Assembly (NCBI GenBank): GCA_902772565.1
Contig: CACYBJ010000216.1
Span: 1-18,999, forward strand
Reading direction: 5' to 3'
From: an uncultured Lachnospiraceae bacterium
GTDB taxonomy: Bacteria; Bacillota; Clostridia; Lachnospirales; Lachnospiraceae
Length of the DNA stretch: 18,999 nt
The notes beneath the pieces were generated by a model that worked only from the letters and a program-made list of their open reading frames with translations, was not told the origin of the DNA and did not search any database. A program made the position numbers and the translations under genes. The stretch's first letter is position 1. Each line of letters starts with the position of its first letter. Shown piece after piece: positions 1 to 5,970 of the stretch.

Positions 1-1428
1 GTCGGGATTCATATTGATGGCATCGTCAATGGTAATGTCAGGGTCTCCGCCGGGTATCATCTTGGCAAGGCGGTCACATTTGGCATATGCCACATCCAGC
101 ACACGTCCTACGTCACGGACAACGCCTCGGGCTTTAAGAGTACCGAAGGCGATAATCTGACATACACATTCTTCGCCGTACTTTTCAACAACATAATCGA
201 TGACCTTCTGTCTTCCTTCGGGCTCGAAATCCACGTCTATATCAGGCATGGATACTCGCTCGGGATTAAGGAATCTTTCGAAAATGAGCTGGTATTTTAT
301 AGGATCCAGTTTAGTGATTCCCAGGCAGTATGAAACAATGCTTCCTGCGGCGGAACCTCTTCCGGGACCTACCGGGATGCCGTTGTCTTCGGCATATTTA
401 ATATAGTCCGCAACTATGAGGAAGTAATCCACATAGCCCATCTTTTTGATAACGCCGAGTTCGTAGTCGAGTCTTTCGGTATTGTCCTGCCATGTGGAAG
501 GATAAAGCCTTTTAAGACCCTCATAACAGAGTTTGGTGAAATACTCGTCGGCAGGGCTTCCGTCCGGCACCGGAAACTTCGGGAGTTTATATTCGTTAAA
601 ACGAAAATCGTAATTGCATTTTTCGGCAATACGGTTTGTATTTTCAATTGCTTCGGGAGCGTAAGGAAACAGTTCCGCCATTTCTTCGGCACTGCGAAGG
701 TAGTACTCTTCCGGCTCATACTGAAGTCGGTCCTCGTCGGTGATTTTTTTGCCGGAGCTGATGCACACAAGGACGGAGTGAGCGTCCGAATCTTCCTTTA
801 AGACGTAGTGAACATCGTTGGTTGCCACAAGAGGAATGCCTGTTTCCGCATGGATGCGCATGAGGTCCTGATTAACCTGCTGCTGATCCGGGAAAGGATG
901 CTCCTGAAGTTCCAGATAGTAATCATCTCCGAAGAGACTCCGGTAATACTTGGCCACTTCCACAGCCTCGGTATAAAAGCCCTTGATAATGTACTGGGCC
1001 ACCTCGCCTGCCACACAGGCGCTGGTGCAGACAAGACCTTCATGATACTTTTCAAGAAGTTCGCGGTCTATTCTCGGCTTATAATAATAGCCCTCGGTAA
1101 ATCCCTTGCTTACAAGTTTTATAAGATTGTGATAGCCCTCTTCGTTTTTGGCAAGAAGGATCAGATGATAGTAACGTCCCATGTCGGGAGTAACCACCTT
1201 TTCAAACCTGGAACCGGGAGCTACGTACACTTCACATCCGATAATAGGCTTAATACCGTTCTTTTTGCATTCTTCATAGAATTCAACCGCACCGTACATT
1301 ACGCCATGATCGGTTATGGCAAGAGCTTTAAAACCAAGTTCCTTGGCTCTTGCTACCATGCGCTTAATTGTACCCGCACCGTCAAGCAGACTGTATCCGG
1401 TGTGCAGATGAAGATGTGTAAAATCCAT
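1..1428 (-). CDS. dnaE: DNA polymerase III subunit alpha (5' part, truncated by window edge)
   Basis: Catalytic subunit of the replicative DNA polymerase III (C-family polymerase). The frame is open from ATG at 1426-1428 to base 1, giving 476 codons; the rest lies outside the window. The N-terminal PHP domain starts HLHLHTGYSLLDG (residues 5-17), followed by ITDHG. Later come the polymerase palm motifs GPGRGSAAGS and MPDIDVDFE, whose Asp396 and Asp398 match the metal-binding aspartates of this family. This layout, with PHP first and no exonuclease insertion, is DnaE rather than PolC. The start is supported by AGGAG seven bases upstream. It lies 13 bp after the small membrane-protein gene and is probably co-transcribed with it. 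Confidence 0.97.
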   Translation of the reverse strand, partial: MDFTHLHLHTGYSLLDGAGTIKRMVARAKELGFKALAITDHGVMYGAVEFYEECKKNGIKPIIGCEVYVAPGSRFEKVVTPDMGRYYHLILLAKNEEGYHNLIKLVSKGFTEGYYYKPRIDRELLEKYHEGLVCTSACVAGEVAQYIIKGFYTEAVEVAKYYRSLFGDDYYLELQEHPFPDQQQVNQDLMRIHAETGIPLVATNDVHYVLKEDSDAHSVLVCISSGKKITDEDRLQYEPEEYYLRSAEEMAELFPYAPEAIENTNRIAEKCNYDFRFNEYKLPKFPVPDGSPADEYFTKLCYEGLKRLYPSTWQDNTERLDYELGVIKKMGYVDYFLIVADYIKYAEDNGIPVGPGRGSAAGSIVSYCLGITKLDPIKYQLIFERFLNPERVSMPDIDVDFEPEGRQKVIDYVVEKYGEECVCQIIAFGTLKARGVVRDVGRVLDVAYAKCDRLAKMIPGGDPDITIDDAINMNPD

Positions 1429-1441
1429 AAAAAGCTCCTAG

Positions 1442-1660
1442 TTACCTGTACTGAAGAATAAGGGCGATTACAAGCATAACAAGAGTAATGCTTTCGCCAA
1501 GTATCAGAAAGTTGCATCTGACTATAACACGTCTGTGCTGTTCTTTCTTCTTTCTGATTTCTCTTTTCCTGTCTCTTTCCAAGGCAAGTTTGCGGTGATA
1601 ATCCGCAAGATATTCCTCTTCGGACAGATCGTCATAATCCGTGTTCCATTCTCTTCCCAT
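1442..1660 (-). CDS. Small charged single-pass membrane protein, unknown function
   Basis: 72-residue protein I do not recognise. The first 45 residues are very rich in charged residues: acidic near the start (DYDDLSEEEY), then basic (ERDRKREIRKKKEQHRR), probably helical. A single hydrophobic segment (ILGESITLVMLVIALILQ) fills the C-terminus, so it looks like a tail-anchored protein with a cytoplasmic head. Two adjacent ATGs exist; the second (1658-1660) is preferred because GGAGG lies six bases upstream, against three for the first. It is the first gene after the terminator that follows the HPr-like gene and sits 13 bp before dnaE, so it probably shares a transcript with dnaE. The function is not predictable from sequence. 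Confidence 0.75.
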   Translation of the reverse strand: MGREWNTDYDDLSEEEYLADYHRKLALERDRKREIRKKKEQHRRVIVRCNFLILGESITLVMLVIALILQYR

Positions 1661-1701
1661 CATGTCCCTCCGTAATGAAAAGAACCGCTGTTTTCCCCGA
1701 A

Positions 1702-1760
1702 AGATGCGAATGTCGCATACACCTTTTAGTATAACATATCCCGCGAAGAAATTGTATGCA
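1702..1760 (-). promoter_or_regulatory. Possible sigma-A promoter for the small membrane protein and dnaE
   Basis: On the minus strand, TTGCAT (-35-like) is followed after 17 bases by TATGTT (-10-like), with an overlapping TATACT just downstream. It sits between the terminator after the HPr-like gene and the next start codon, where a promoter is needed. Neither hexamer is perfect, so this is a moderate call. Confidence 0.45.
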
Positions 1761-1795
1761 AAAAAAGAAGTCAGCCTCTTACTGAAGGCTGACTT
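1759..1795 (-). terminator. Rho-independent terminator after the HPr-like gene
   Basis: On the minus strand GTCAGCC pairs with GGCTGAC (1787-1793 with 1770-1776) around a 10-base loop. The stem is extended by A-T pairs and followed within three bases by seven Ts (1760-1766). The stem begins inside the last codons of the HPr-like gene, whose stop codon lies in the loop. Confidence 0.85.
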
Positions 1796-2033
1796 TCTTT
1801 ACAATGTTTTCTAATGCTGTTTCTTCATCCGGACCATCGGCTGTAATGAGTACCTCGGTACCGTTCTTAAGAACGAGTCCCATCATGCCCATGATGCTTT
1901 TTACATTTACTTTCTTGTTTCCGGTTTCAAGGTAGATACTGCTTTCGTACTTACTTGCTTCCTGAACAATAAGCGCAATCGGTTTTGCATCCTTTCCTGT
2001 CTGGAAGTTGGCAATTACACTACTGCTAACCAT
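1779..2033 (-). CDS. HPr-family protein lacking the PTS histidine (Crh-like)
   Basis: 84-residue protein with the length and order of HPr. The segment normally reading GLHARPA reads GKDAKPI, so position 15 is Asp instead of the phosphorylatable His. The second site is kept: KSIMGMMGL places Ser46 exactly where HPr kinase phosphorylates HPr and Crh. Bacillus Crh is the known precedent: it lacks His15, keeps Ser46, acts as a CcpA co-regulator and is encoded next to whiA, as here. I infer a regulatory rather than sugar-transport role, controlled by the HprK encoded about 2.9 kb upstream in the same cluster. ATG start with AGGAGG seven bases upstream; 18 bp after whiA. A terminator follows directly. 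Family assignment is secure; the Crh-like role is inference. Confidence 0.9.
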   Translation of the reverse strand: MVSSSVIANFQTGKDAKPIALIVQEASKYESSIYLETGNKKVNVKSIMGMMGLVLKNGTEVLITADGPDEETALENIVKKVSLQ

Positions 2034-2051
2034 TGGCTCTCCTCCTAAATA

Positions 2052-2933
2052 TTAAACGATGTTGTCCGCAATACTTATTAGTTTCTGCAACCTGTGATTG
2101 ACGCCCGATCTTCCAAGCGGAGGATCGAACATTTCACCCAACTCCTGAAGAGACGCTTCAGGATTGTCAATCCTAAGCTGAGCCATCTCCTTTAAATTAT
2201 CCGGCAACGAGCCAAGTCCCCTGCTCGCCCGAATCTTTTCAATACACTCTATTTGTCGGCTTGCTGCGGCAGTACTCTTTTTAAGATTACCGATTTCGCA
2301 GTTAACCCTTCTGTTTATCATGCCTCTTGTTTCATTCAGTATCTTGGCATTTTCAAAATTAAGAACTGAAATCCCGGCCCCCATTGCCGCAAGAAGGTCT
2401 GATATTTTTTCACTGTCCTTCAGATAAACTGTGGTATTATCGCCACGCTTTGTGGTTTTAAGATCCAATTCAAGGAAAGACAGTTTTTTGCAAAGTTCCG
2501 AGGCAAGGCTGTCGCTTCCCGGAGTGAATTCCAAATGGTATGAACCTTTGGACGGATCGCTTACGGAACCGGACATTAGGAAAATACCTCTGGCAAAACT
2601 CACGGCACAGCAGTTTTTACTGCCGGGCTTAAGTCTTTTCGAAACTTCACTTATCGTTTTATCCCCTGTTAGTGTGATGTGATATCTGGTTCTGTTTCCC
2701 GCAGAACGCATCACAGAAACACCGCTTTTAATATTAAAAGATTTTCTTAATATTGTAAAGACTTTTTTGGCGACATAAAAATCATCGGTAACAATAGTGA
2801 GCTCTCTGATTTCGTCACCGCCTATCCGTACGGTTCCGGAAGAAATAATTCCCGCCAGTTCCGAAACAAGACAGTGATTGTCCTTGGGCATAACCTTTGC
2901 AAGTTCGGTTTTTACATCATTTGAAAAAGACAA
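2052..2933 (-). CDS. whiA: WhiA, DNA-binding regulator of cell division / sporulation
   Basis: 293 residues, the usual WhiA length outside actinobacteria. The N-terminal half is the degenerate LAGLIDADG homing-endonuclease-like fold (for example CCAVSFARGIFLMSGSVSDP, about residues 108-127). The C-terminus carries the WhiA helix-turn-helix (SLQELGEMFDPPLGRSGVNHR). In Firmicutes WhiA affects cell division and chromosome segregation. The start is TTG (2931-2933), supported by a perfect AGGAGG five bases upstream and by the typical N-terminus (SFSNDVKTELA). The murB stop codon overlaps this ribosome binding site, so the two are tightly coupled. It is followed after 18 bp by the HPr-like gene. 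rapZ and yvcK, which usually precede whiA, are absent here. Confidence 0.95.
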   Translation of the reverse strand: MSFSNDVKTELAKVMPKDNHCLVSELAGIISSGTVRIGGDEIRELTIVTDDFYVAKKVFTILRKSFNIKSGVSVMRSAGNRTRYHITLTGDKTISEVSKRLKPGSKNCCAVSFARGIFLMSGSVSDPSKGSYHLEFTPGSDSLASELCKKLSFLELDLKTTKRGDNTTVYLKDSEKISDLLAAMGAGISVLNFENAKILNETRGMINRRVNCEIGNLKKSTAAASRQIECIEKIRASRGLGSLPDNLKEMAQLRIDNPEASLQELGEMFDPPLGRSGVNHRLQKLISIADNIV

Positions 2934-2941
2934 AGTGCCTC

Positions 2942-3913
2942 CTAAAACTCTCCTATGAAACGTACTTCCGTCTCCAGTATTACACCGAATTTGGTAAACA
3001 CGATTTCACGTACGTTATCTATTACCTGTTTTACTTCCGAAGCCGTTGCGCCGCCGTTGTTAACAACAAAGCCGCAATGCTTAACGCTTACTCCCGCATT
3101 ACCCACGGAGTAGCCACGAAGCCCCGAATCCTCAATCAGCTTGCCGGCAAAGTATCCTGTAGGACGCTTAAAGGTGGAACCTGCACTGGGCAGTTCTATG
3201 GGCTGCTTATCTCTTCTCCGGCCGTTGAAATCCGCAATCATTGCGAGGGATGTTTCGGCATCACCTTTCTTCATTACGAAGGTGGCCGATGTCACTACCA
3301 TGTTTTCTTTAAGAACCGAGCTGCTTCTGTAGCCCAGCTTCATGTCTTCTTTTGTGATAACCTTTTTTTTGTAAAGCCCGGTATCGTCTTTAATAAGCAC
3401 CTCGGCGCTTTCGATTATGTCTTTTATTTCACCGCCGTAGGCACCTGCATTCATGGCAACACCGCCGCCTATGCTCCCGGGAATTCCCGCAAGGGGCTCC
3501 GTTCCGGTGTAACCAAGCTTCGCCATGTCTCTTTAAAATGTGGAAAGAAGACATCCGGCAGATACCGTCGCCCGAAGACTTCCGTCCGGAAGTTCCTCTG
3601 TTTTATATTTGGTACCGCCATCTGCATCCTTTTCGGAAGGATTTGCCCCCCACGGCTTTACGGAAATAATCACTCCCCTGAAGCCTGCATCGGATACCAG
3701 AAGATTGCTGCCGTTTCCGATTATTTCAAAAGGAATCTTTTCTTCGGTAAGATAGTTTAAAACCGAAAGAAGCTCAGATGAGGAAGATGCCTCGGCATAT
3801 GCATCTGCCGGGCCGCCTATTCTAAATGTTGTATGAGCCGACATGGGCTCATTTATTTTAACAGCCCCTGTGCCAAGAATCTCTTCCAGTTTTTTAATGT
3901 TTATTTCTGACAT
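2942..3913 (-). pseudogene. murB: UDP-N-acetylenolpyruvoylglucosamine reductase, interrupted by one in-frame TAA
   Basis: MurB is the FAD/NADPH enzyme that makes UDP-N-acetylmuramate for peptidoglycan. Codons 1-126 give the N-terminal FAD-binding part (TTFRIGGPADAYAEASS, EIIGNGSNLLVSDAGFRG). After the stop the same frame continues with RDMAKLGYTGTEPLAGIPGSIGG, NAGAYGGE and the C-terminal GSTFKRP and NNGGATASEV segments. The TAA is codon 127 (3533-3535), where a typical MurB has an ordinary residue after LLSxx. Spacing from the preceding AG to GIPGS matches typical MurB exactly, so this is a single-codon nonsense change, not a frameshift or deletion. An ATG three codons after the stop could allow reinitiation, but no good ribosome site precedes it. 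ATG start at 3911-3913 with CGGAG upstream. MurB is normally essential, so a sequencing error, readthrough, a split protein or another copy must be considered. Confidence 0.88.
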
Positions 3914-3925
3914 TTATGCTCCGTC

Positions 3926-3964
3926 TTAAAAACGGCAAGCCCCTGCTACTCGCATGAGGCTTGC
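3926..3964 (-). terminator. Stem-loop with T-run between glcK and murB (terminator or attenuator)
   Basis: On the minus strand GCAAGCC (3958-3964) pairs with GGCTTGC (3935-3941) around a 16-base loop, followed by CG and five Ts. It lies between the glcK stop and the murB ribosome site, so it should reduce readthrough into murB. Its plus-strand half contains GCAAGCCCCTGC, also present in the hairpin array near 18786. Confidence 0.65.
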
Positions 3965-3971
3965 AATTTAC

Positions 3972-4910
3972 TTAGTCTATTACCTGTTTTGCTGCACCGT
4001 AAATACCGGCATCGTTTCCAAGCTGTGCAAGAACCATCTTCTTGTCGCGAAGAGGCTTCATGATGTCCTTGTTGTAATGTCTGTTAATGGCATCGATAAG
4101 GATCTGACCTGCACGGCTTACGCCGCCGCCGATAACATAGGCGTCCGGATCCACCACTGCGGATACATGTGCAAGAGCCTGGGCAAGGTACTTTCCTAAG
4201 GTGTCAACAAGTTCGGCTGCTACGGCATCTCCTGCTTTGGCTTCATCGAAGATATCCTTGGCTGTAAGGTTTTCAATGTTTCTGAGGCTTGTAGCCTTAT
4301 CGCTTGCGCTAAGAGCCTTCTTTGCCATTCTTACAATACCGGTGGCAGATGCATACTGCTCCAGATGACCGTGTCCGCCGCATCCGCATACATCTTCTTC
4401 GTGATCGTTAACGATCATGTGTCCGATTTCAGCTGCGGCACCGTTAACACCTGAAACGATTTTGCCGTTAAGGATGAGACCGCCGCCTACACCTGTTCCG
4501 AGAGTAACCATAACCATGTTTGCGAAACCGCGGCCGCCGCCCTTCCACATCTCGCCGAGAGCTGCTACGTTGGCATCGTTTCCGGCCTTTACGTTAAAGC
4601 CTGTGAGTTCTGCCATTTTATCGGCTGCGTTGAATCTTCCCCAGCCAAGGTTAGGACACTGAAGAACCGTACCGTCCGAAAGAACAGGTCCGGGAATACC
4701 CATACCGAGACCGATAACATCTGCCTTATCGATTCCTTTTTCGGCAAGTTTTGCGGTTACGGATTTTGCAATGTCCGGCTCAACATTCTCGCCGCCGTTG
4801 GAACGGTCTGTGGGGATTTCCCACTTATCAAGAAGGTCTCCTTCCTCCGTAAAAAGACCACACTTAACTGTGGTACCGCCTATATCGATTCCGAAAACAT
4901 ATTTTGACAT
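3972..4910 (-). CDS. glcK: ROK-family glucokinase
   Basis: 312 residues, the normal length for Firmicutes ROK glucokinases, which phosphorylate glucose to glucose-6-phosphate using ATP. Visible motifs: phosphate-binding DIGGTT (residues 9-14), catalytic Asn111-Asp112 in NDANVAALGE, second nucleotide loop LGTGVGGG (137-144), sugar-binding EIGH (161-164), and the ROK zinc site with His164, Cys175 and Cys177. The third cysteine of the zinc site is His182 (GHLEQ). Another ROK hexose kinase specificity is possible, but the context beside hprK fits glucokinase. ATG start with GGAGG eight bases upstream; 23 bp after hprK, so probably one operon. A terminator-like hairpin follows. Confidence 0.9.
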   Translation of the reverse strand: MSKYVFGIDIGGTTVKCGLFTEEGDLLDKWEIPTDRSNGGENVEPDIAKSVTAKLAEKGIDKADVIGLGMGIPGPVLSDGTVLQCPNLGWGRFNAADKMAELTGFNVKAGNDANVAALGEMWKGGGRGFANMVMVTLGTGVGGGLILNGKIVSGVNGAAAEIGHMIVNDHEEDVCGCGGHGHLEQYASATGIVRMAKKALSASDKATSLRNIENLTAKDIFDEAKAGDAVAAELVDTLGKYLAQALAHVSAVVDPDAYVIGGGVSRAGQILIDAINRHYNKDIMKPLRDKKMVLAQLGNDAGIYGAAKQVID

Positions 4911-4933
4911 TTATAGATCCTCCGTTTTTATTT

Positions 4934-5857
4934 CTATTTCATGAGATTTTCGGTAACTCTCTTATAGAGTTCCTGGGCAGCATTGTAGCCCATCTTCTTC
5001 TGTCTGTAATTAACCGCTGCCGACTCGCAGATAATTGCAAGGTTACGACCCGGACGAACAGGTATGTTATGAACCGGGAGTTTCATTCCCAGGATTTCGG
5101 TGTAATTTTCTTCAAGACCGAGTCGGTCGTACTCCTTATCCTTGACCCAGTCTTCCAGCTGGATAACAAGGTGGATTTCCTGTCTTTCCTTAACGGACTG
5201 TACACCGAAAAGAGTTTTTACATCAACTATTCCGATACCGCGAAGTTCAATGAAATGTCTGGTGATATCGGGAGCCGAACCCACAAGGGTATTGTCTGAG
5301 ATTCTTCTGATTTCCACCACGTCGTCGGATACAAGTCTGTGGCCGCGCTTGATAAGTTCGATGGCCGCCTCACTCTTACCTATACCGCTCTCACCTGTGA
5401 TCAGAACACCTTCACCGCAGACTTCCACCAAAACACCGTGAATGGAAATGGAAGGAGCCAGTTCTTCTTTAAGGATTCGGTAGATTTCGGCAATAAGTGA
5501 ACTGGTTTCCATGTCGGAACTGAAAACCGGAACGTTATTGTCTACAGCCAGCTGTTTAAATCCGGGGCTGACTTCAAGATTACGGCAGAAAATGATACAC
5601 GGAACATGGTATCCCATAAGGTTACCGAAACAGATGTGTCTCTCTTCGCTAGTCATCTTGTGATACATATATGAATACTCAACATTACCGATGAGCTGTA
5701 TTCTGTCCTTTTCGAAATTCTCGAAAAAGCCTGCCAGCTGAAGGGCCGGTCTGTTAAGTTCCGGTCTTGTAATTTCCGTCTCGCTGATGTCCAGTTCGGG
5801 AGTTACATTGGTAAGTCCCAGCATATCAACAAGTTTGGTAAGTTTTACACTCTCCAT
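4934..5857 (-). CDS. hprK: HPr kinase/phosphorylase
   Basis: Bifunctional enzyme that phosphorylates and dephosphorylates Ser46 of HPr/Crh in response to metabolites, central to carbon catabolite repression in Firmicutes. 307 residues, typical length. The N-terminal domain covers about residues 1-130. The catalytic domain has His140, a Walker A loop GESGIGKS (155-162, Lys161), SDDVVE, and the family signature ELRGIGIVDVKTLFG (204-218, Glu204). All expected catalytic positions are kept. ATG start with AGGAG about six bases upstream. It has its own promoter in the 113 bp after uvrC, and a 14-base palindrome in its leader. The HPr-like protein with Ser46 but no His15, in the same cluster, is a natural substrate (inference). 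Confidence 0.96.
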   Translation of the reverse strand: MESVKLTKLVDMLGLTNVTPELDISETEITRPELNRPALQLAGFFENFEKDRIQLIGNVEYSYMYHKMTSEERHICFGNLMGYHVPCIIFCRNLEVSPGFKQLAVDNNVPVFSSDMETSSLIAEIYRILKEELAPSISIHGVLVEVCGEGVLITGESGIGKSEAAIELIKRGHRLVSDDVVEIRRISDNTLVGSAPDITRHFIELRGIGIVDVKTLFGVQSVKERQEIHLVIQLEDWVKDKEYDRLGLEENYTEILGMKLPVHNIPVRPGRNLAIICESAAVNYRQKKMGYNAAQELYKRVTENLMK

Positions 5858-5901
5858 AGTCTTCTCCTGTTGCTAAATCACGCCTGTGCTTTTAAGTTAC
5901 A

Positions 5902-5915
5902 TCGGCATATGCCGA
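5902..5915. promoter_or_regulatory. Perfect 14-base palindrome in the hprK leader
   Basis: TCGGCATATGCCGA is a perfect inverted repeat about 17 bases downstream of the hprK -10 element, in the untranslated leader. It could be an operator; no known regulator site is recognised. It is the longest of six GCATATGC sites in the window. Confidence 0.4.
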
Positions 5916-5932
5916 CGGTAAGCCCAAAGATA

Positions 5933-5961
5933 ATTATACAATATTAATGCACCCTTATCAA
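5933..5961 (-). promoter_or_regulatory. Sigma-A promoter of hprK
   Basis: On the minus strand TTGATA (5956-5961) is followed by a 17-base spacer and a perfect TATAAT (5933-5938). Transcription would start about 70 bases before the hprK ATG. Good match and position. Confidence 0.8.
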
Positions 5962-5970
5962 TTGAAAGTG

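Noticed and set aside
808..1461. 217-codon open frame on the plus strand
   Set aside because: It lies opposite the clear PHP domain of dnaE, which is continuous on the minus strand.
2897..3760. 287-codon open frame on the plus strand across murB
   Set aside because: It is antisense to the recognisable murB frame, has no ribosome site and no family features; its length reflects murB codon bias.
2942..3913. Frameshift in murB
   Set aside because: The two halves looked like separate frames, but counting bases shows the stop at 3533-3535 and the ATG at 3524-3526 are in the same frame, so it is a nonsense codon.
4375..4400. Damaged zinc site in the ROK glucokinase (Cys to His at 182)
   Set aside because: His can bind zinc and I recall this variant in clostridial ROK kinases, so it is not evidence of lost function.
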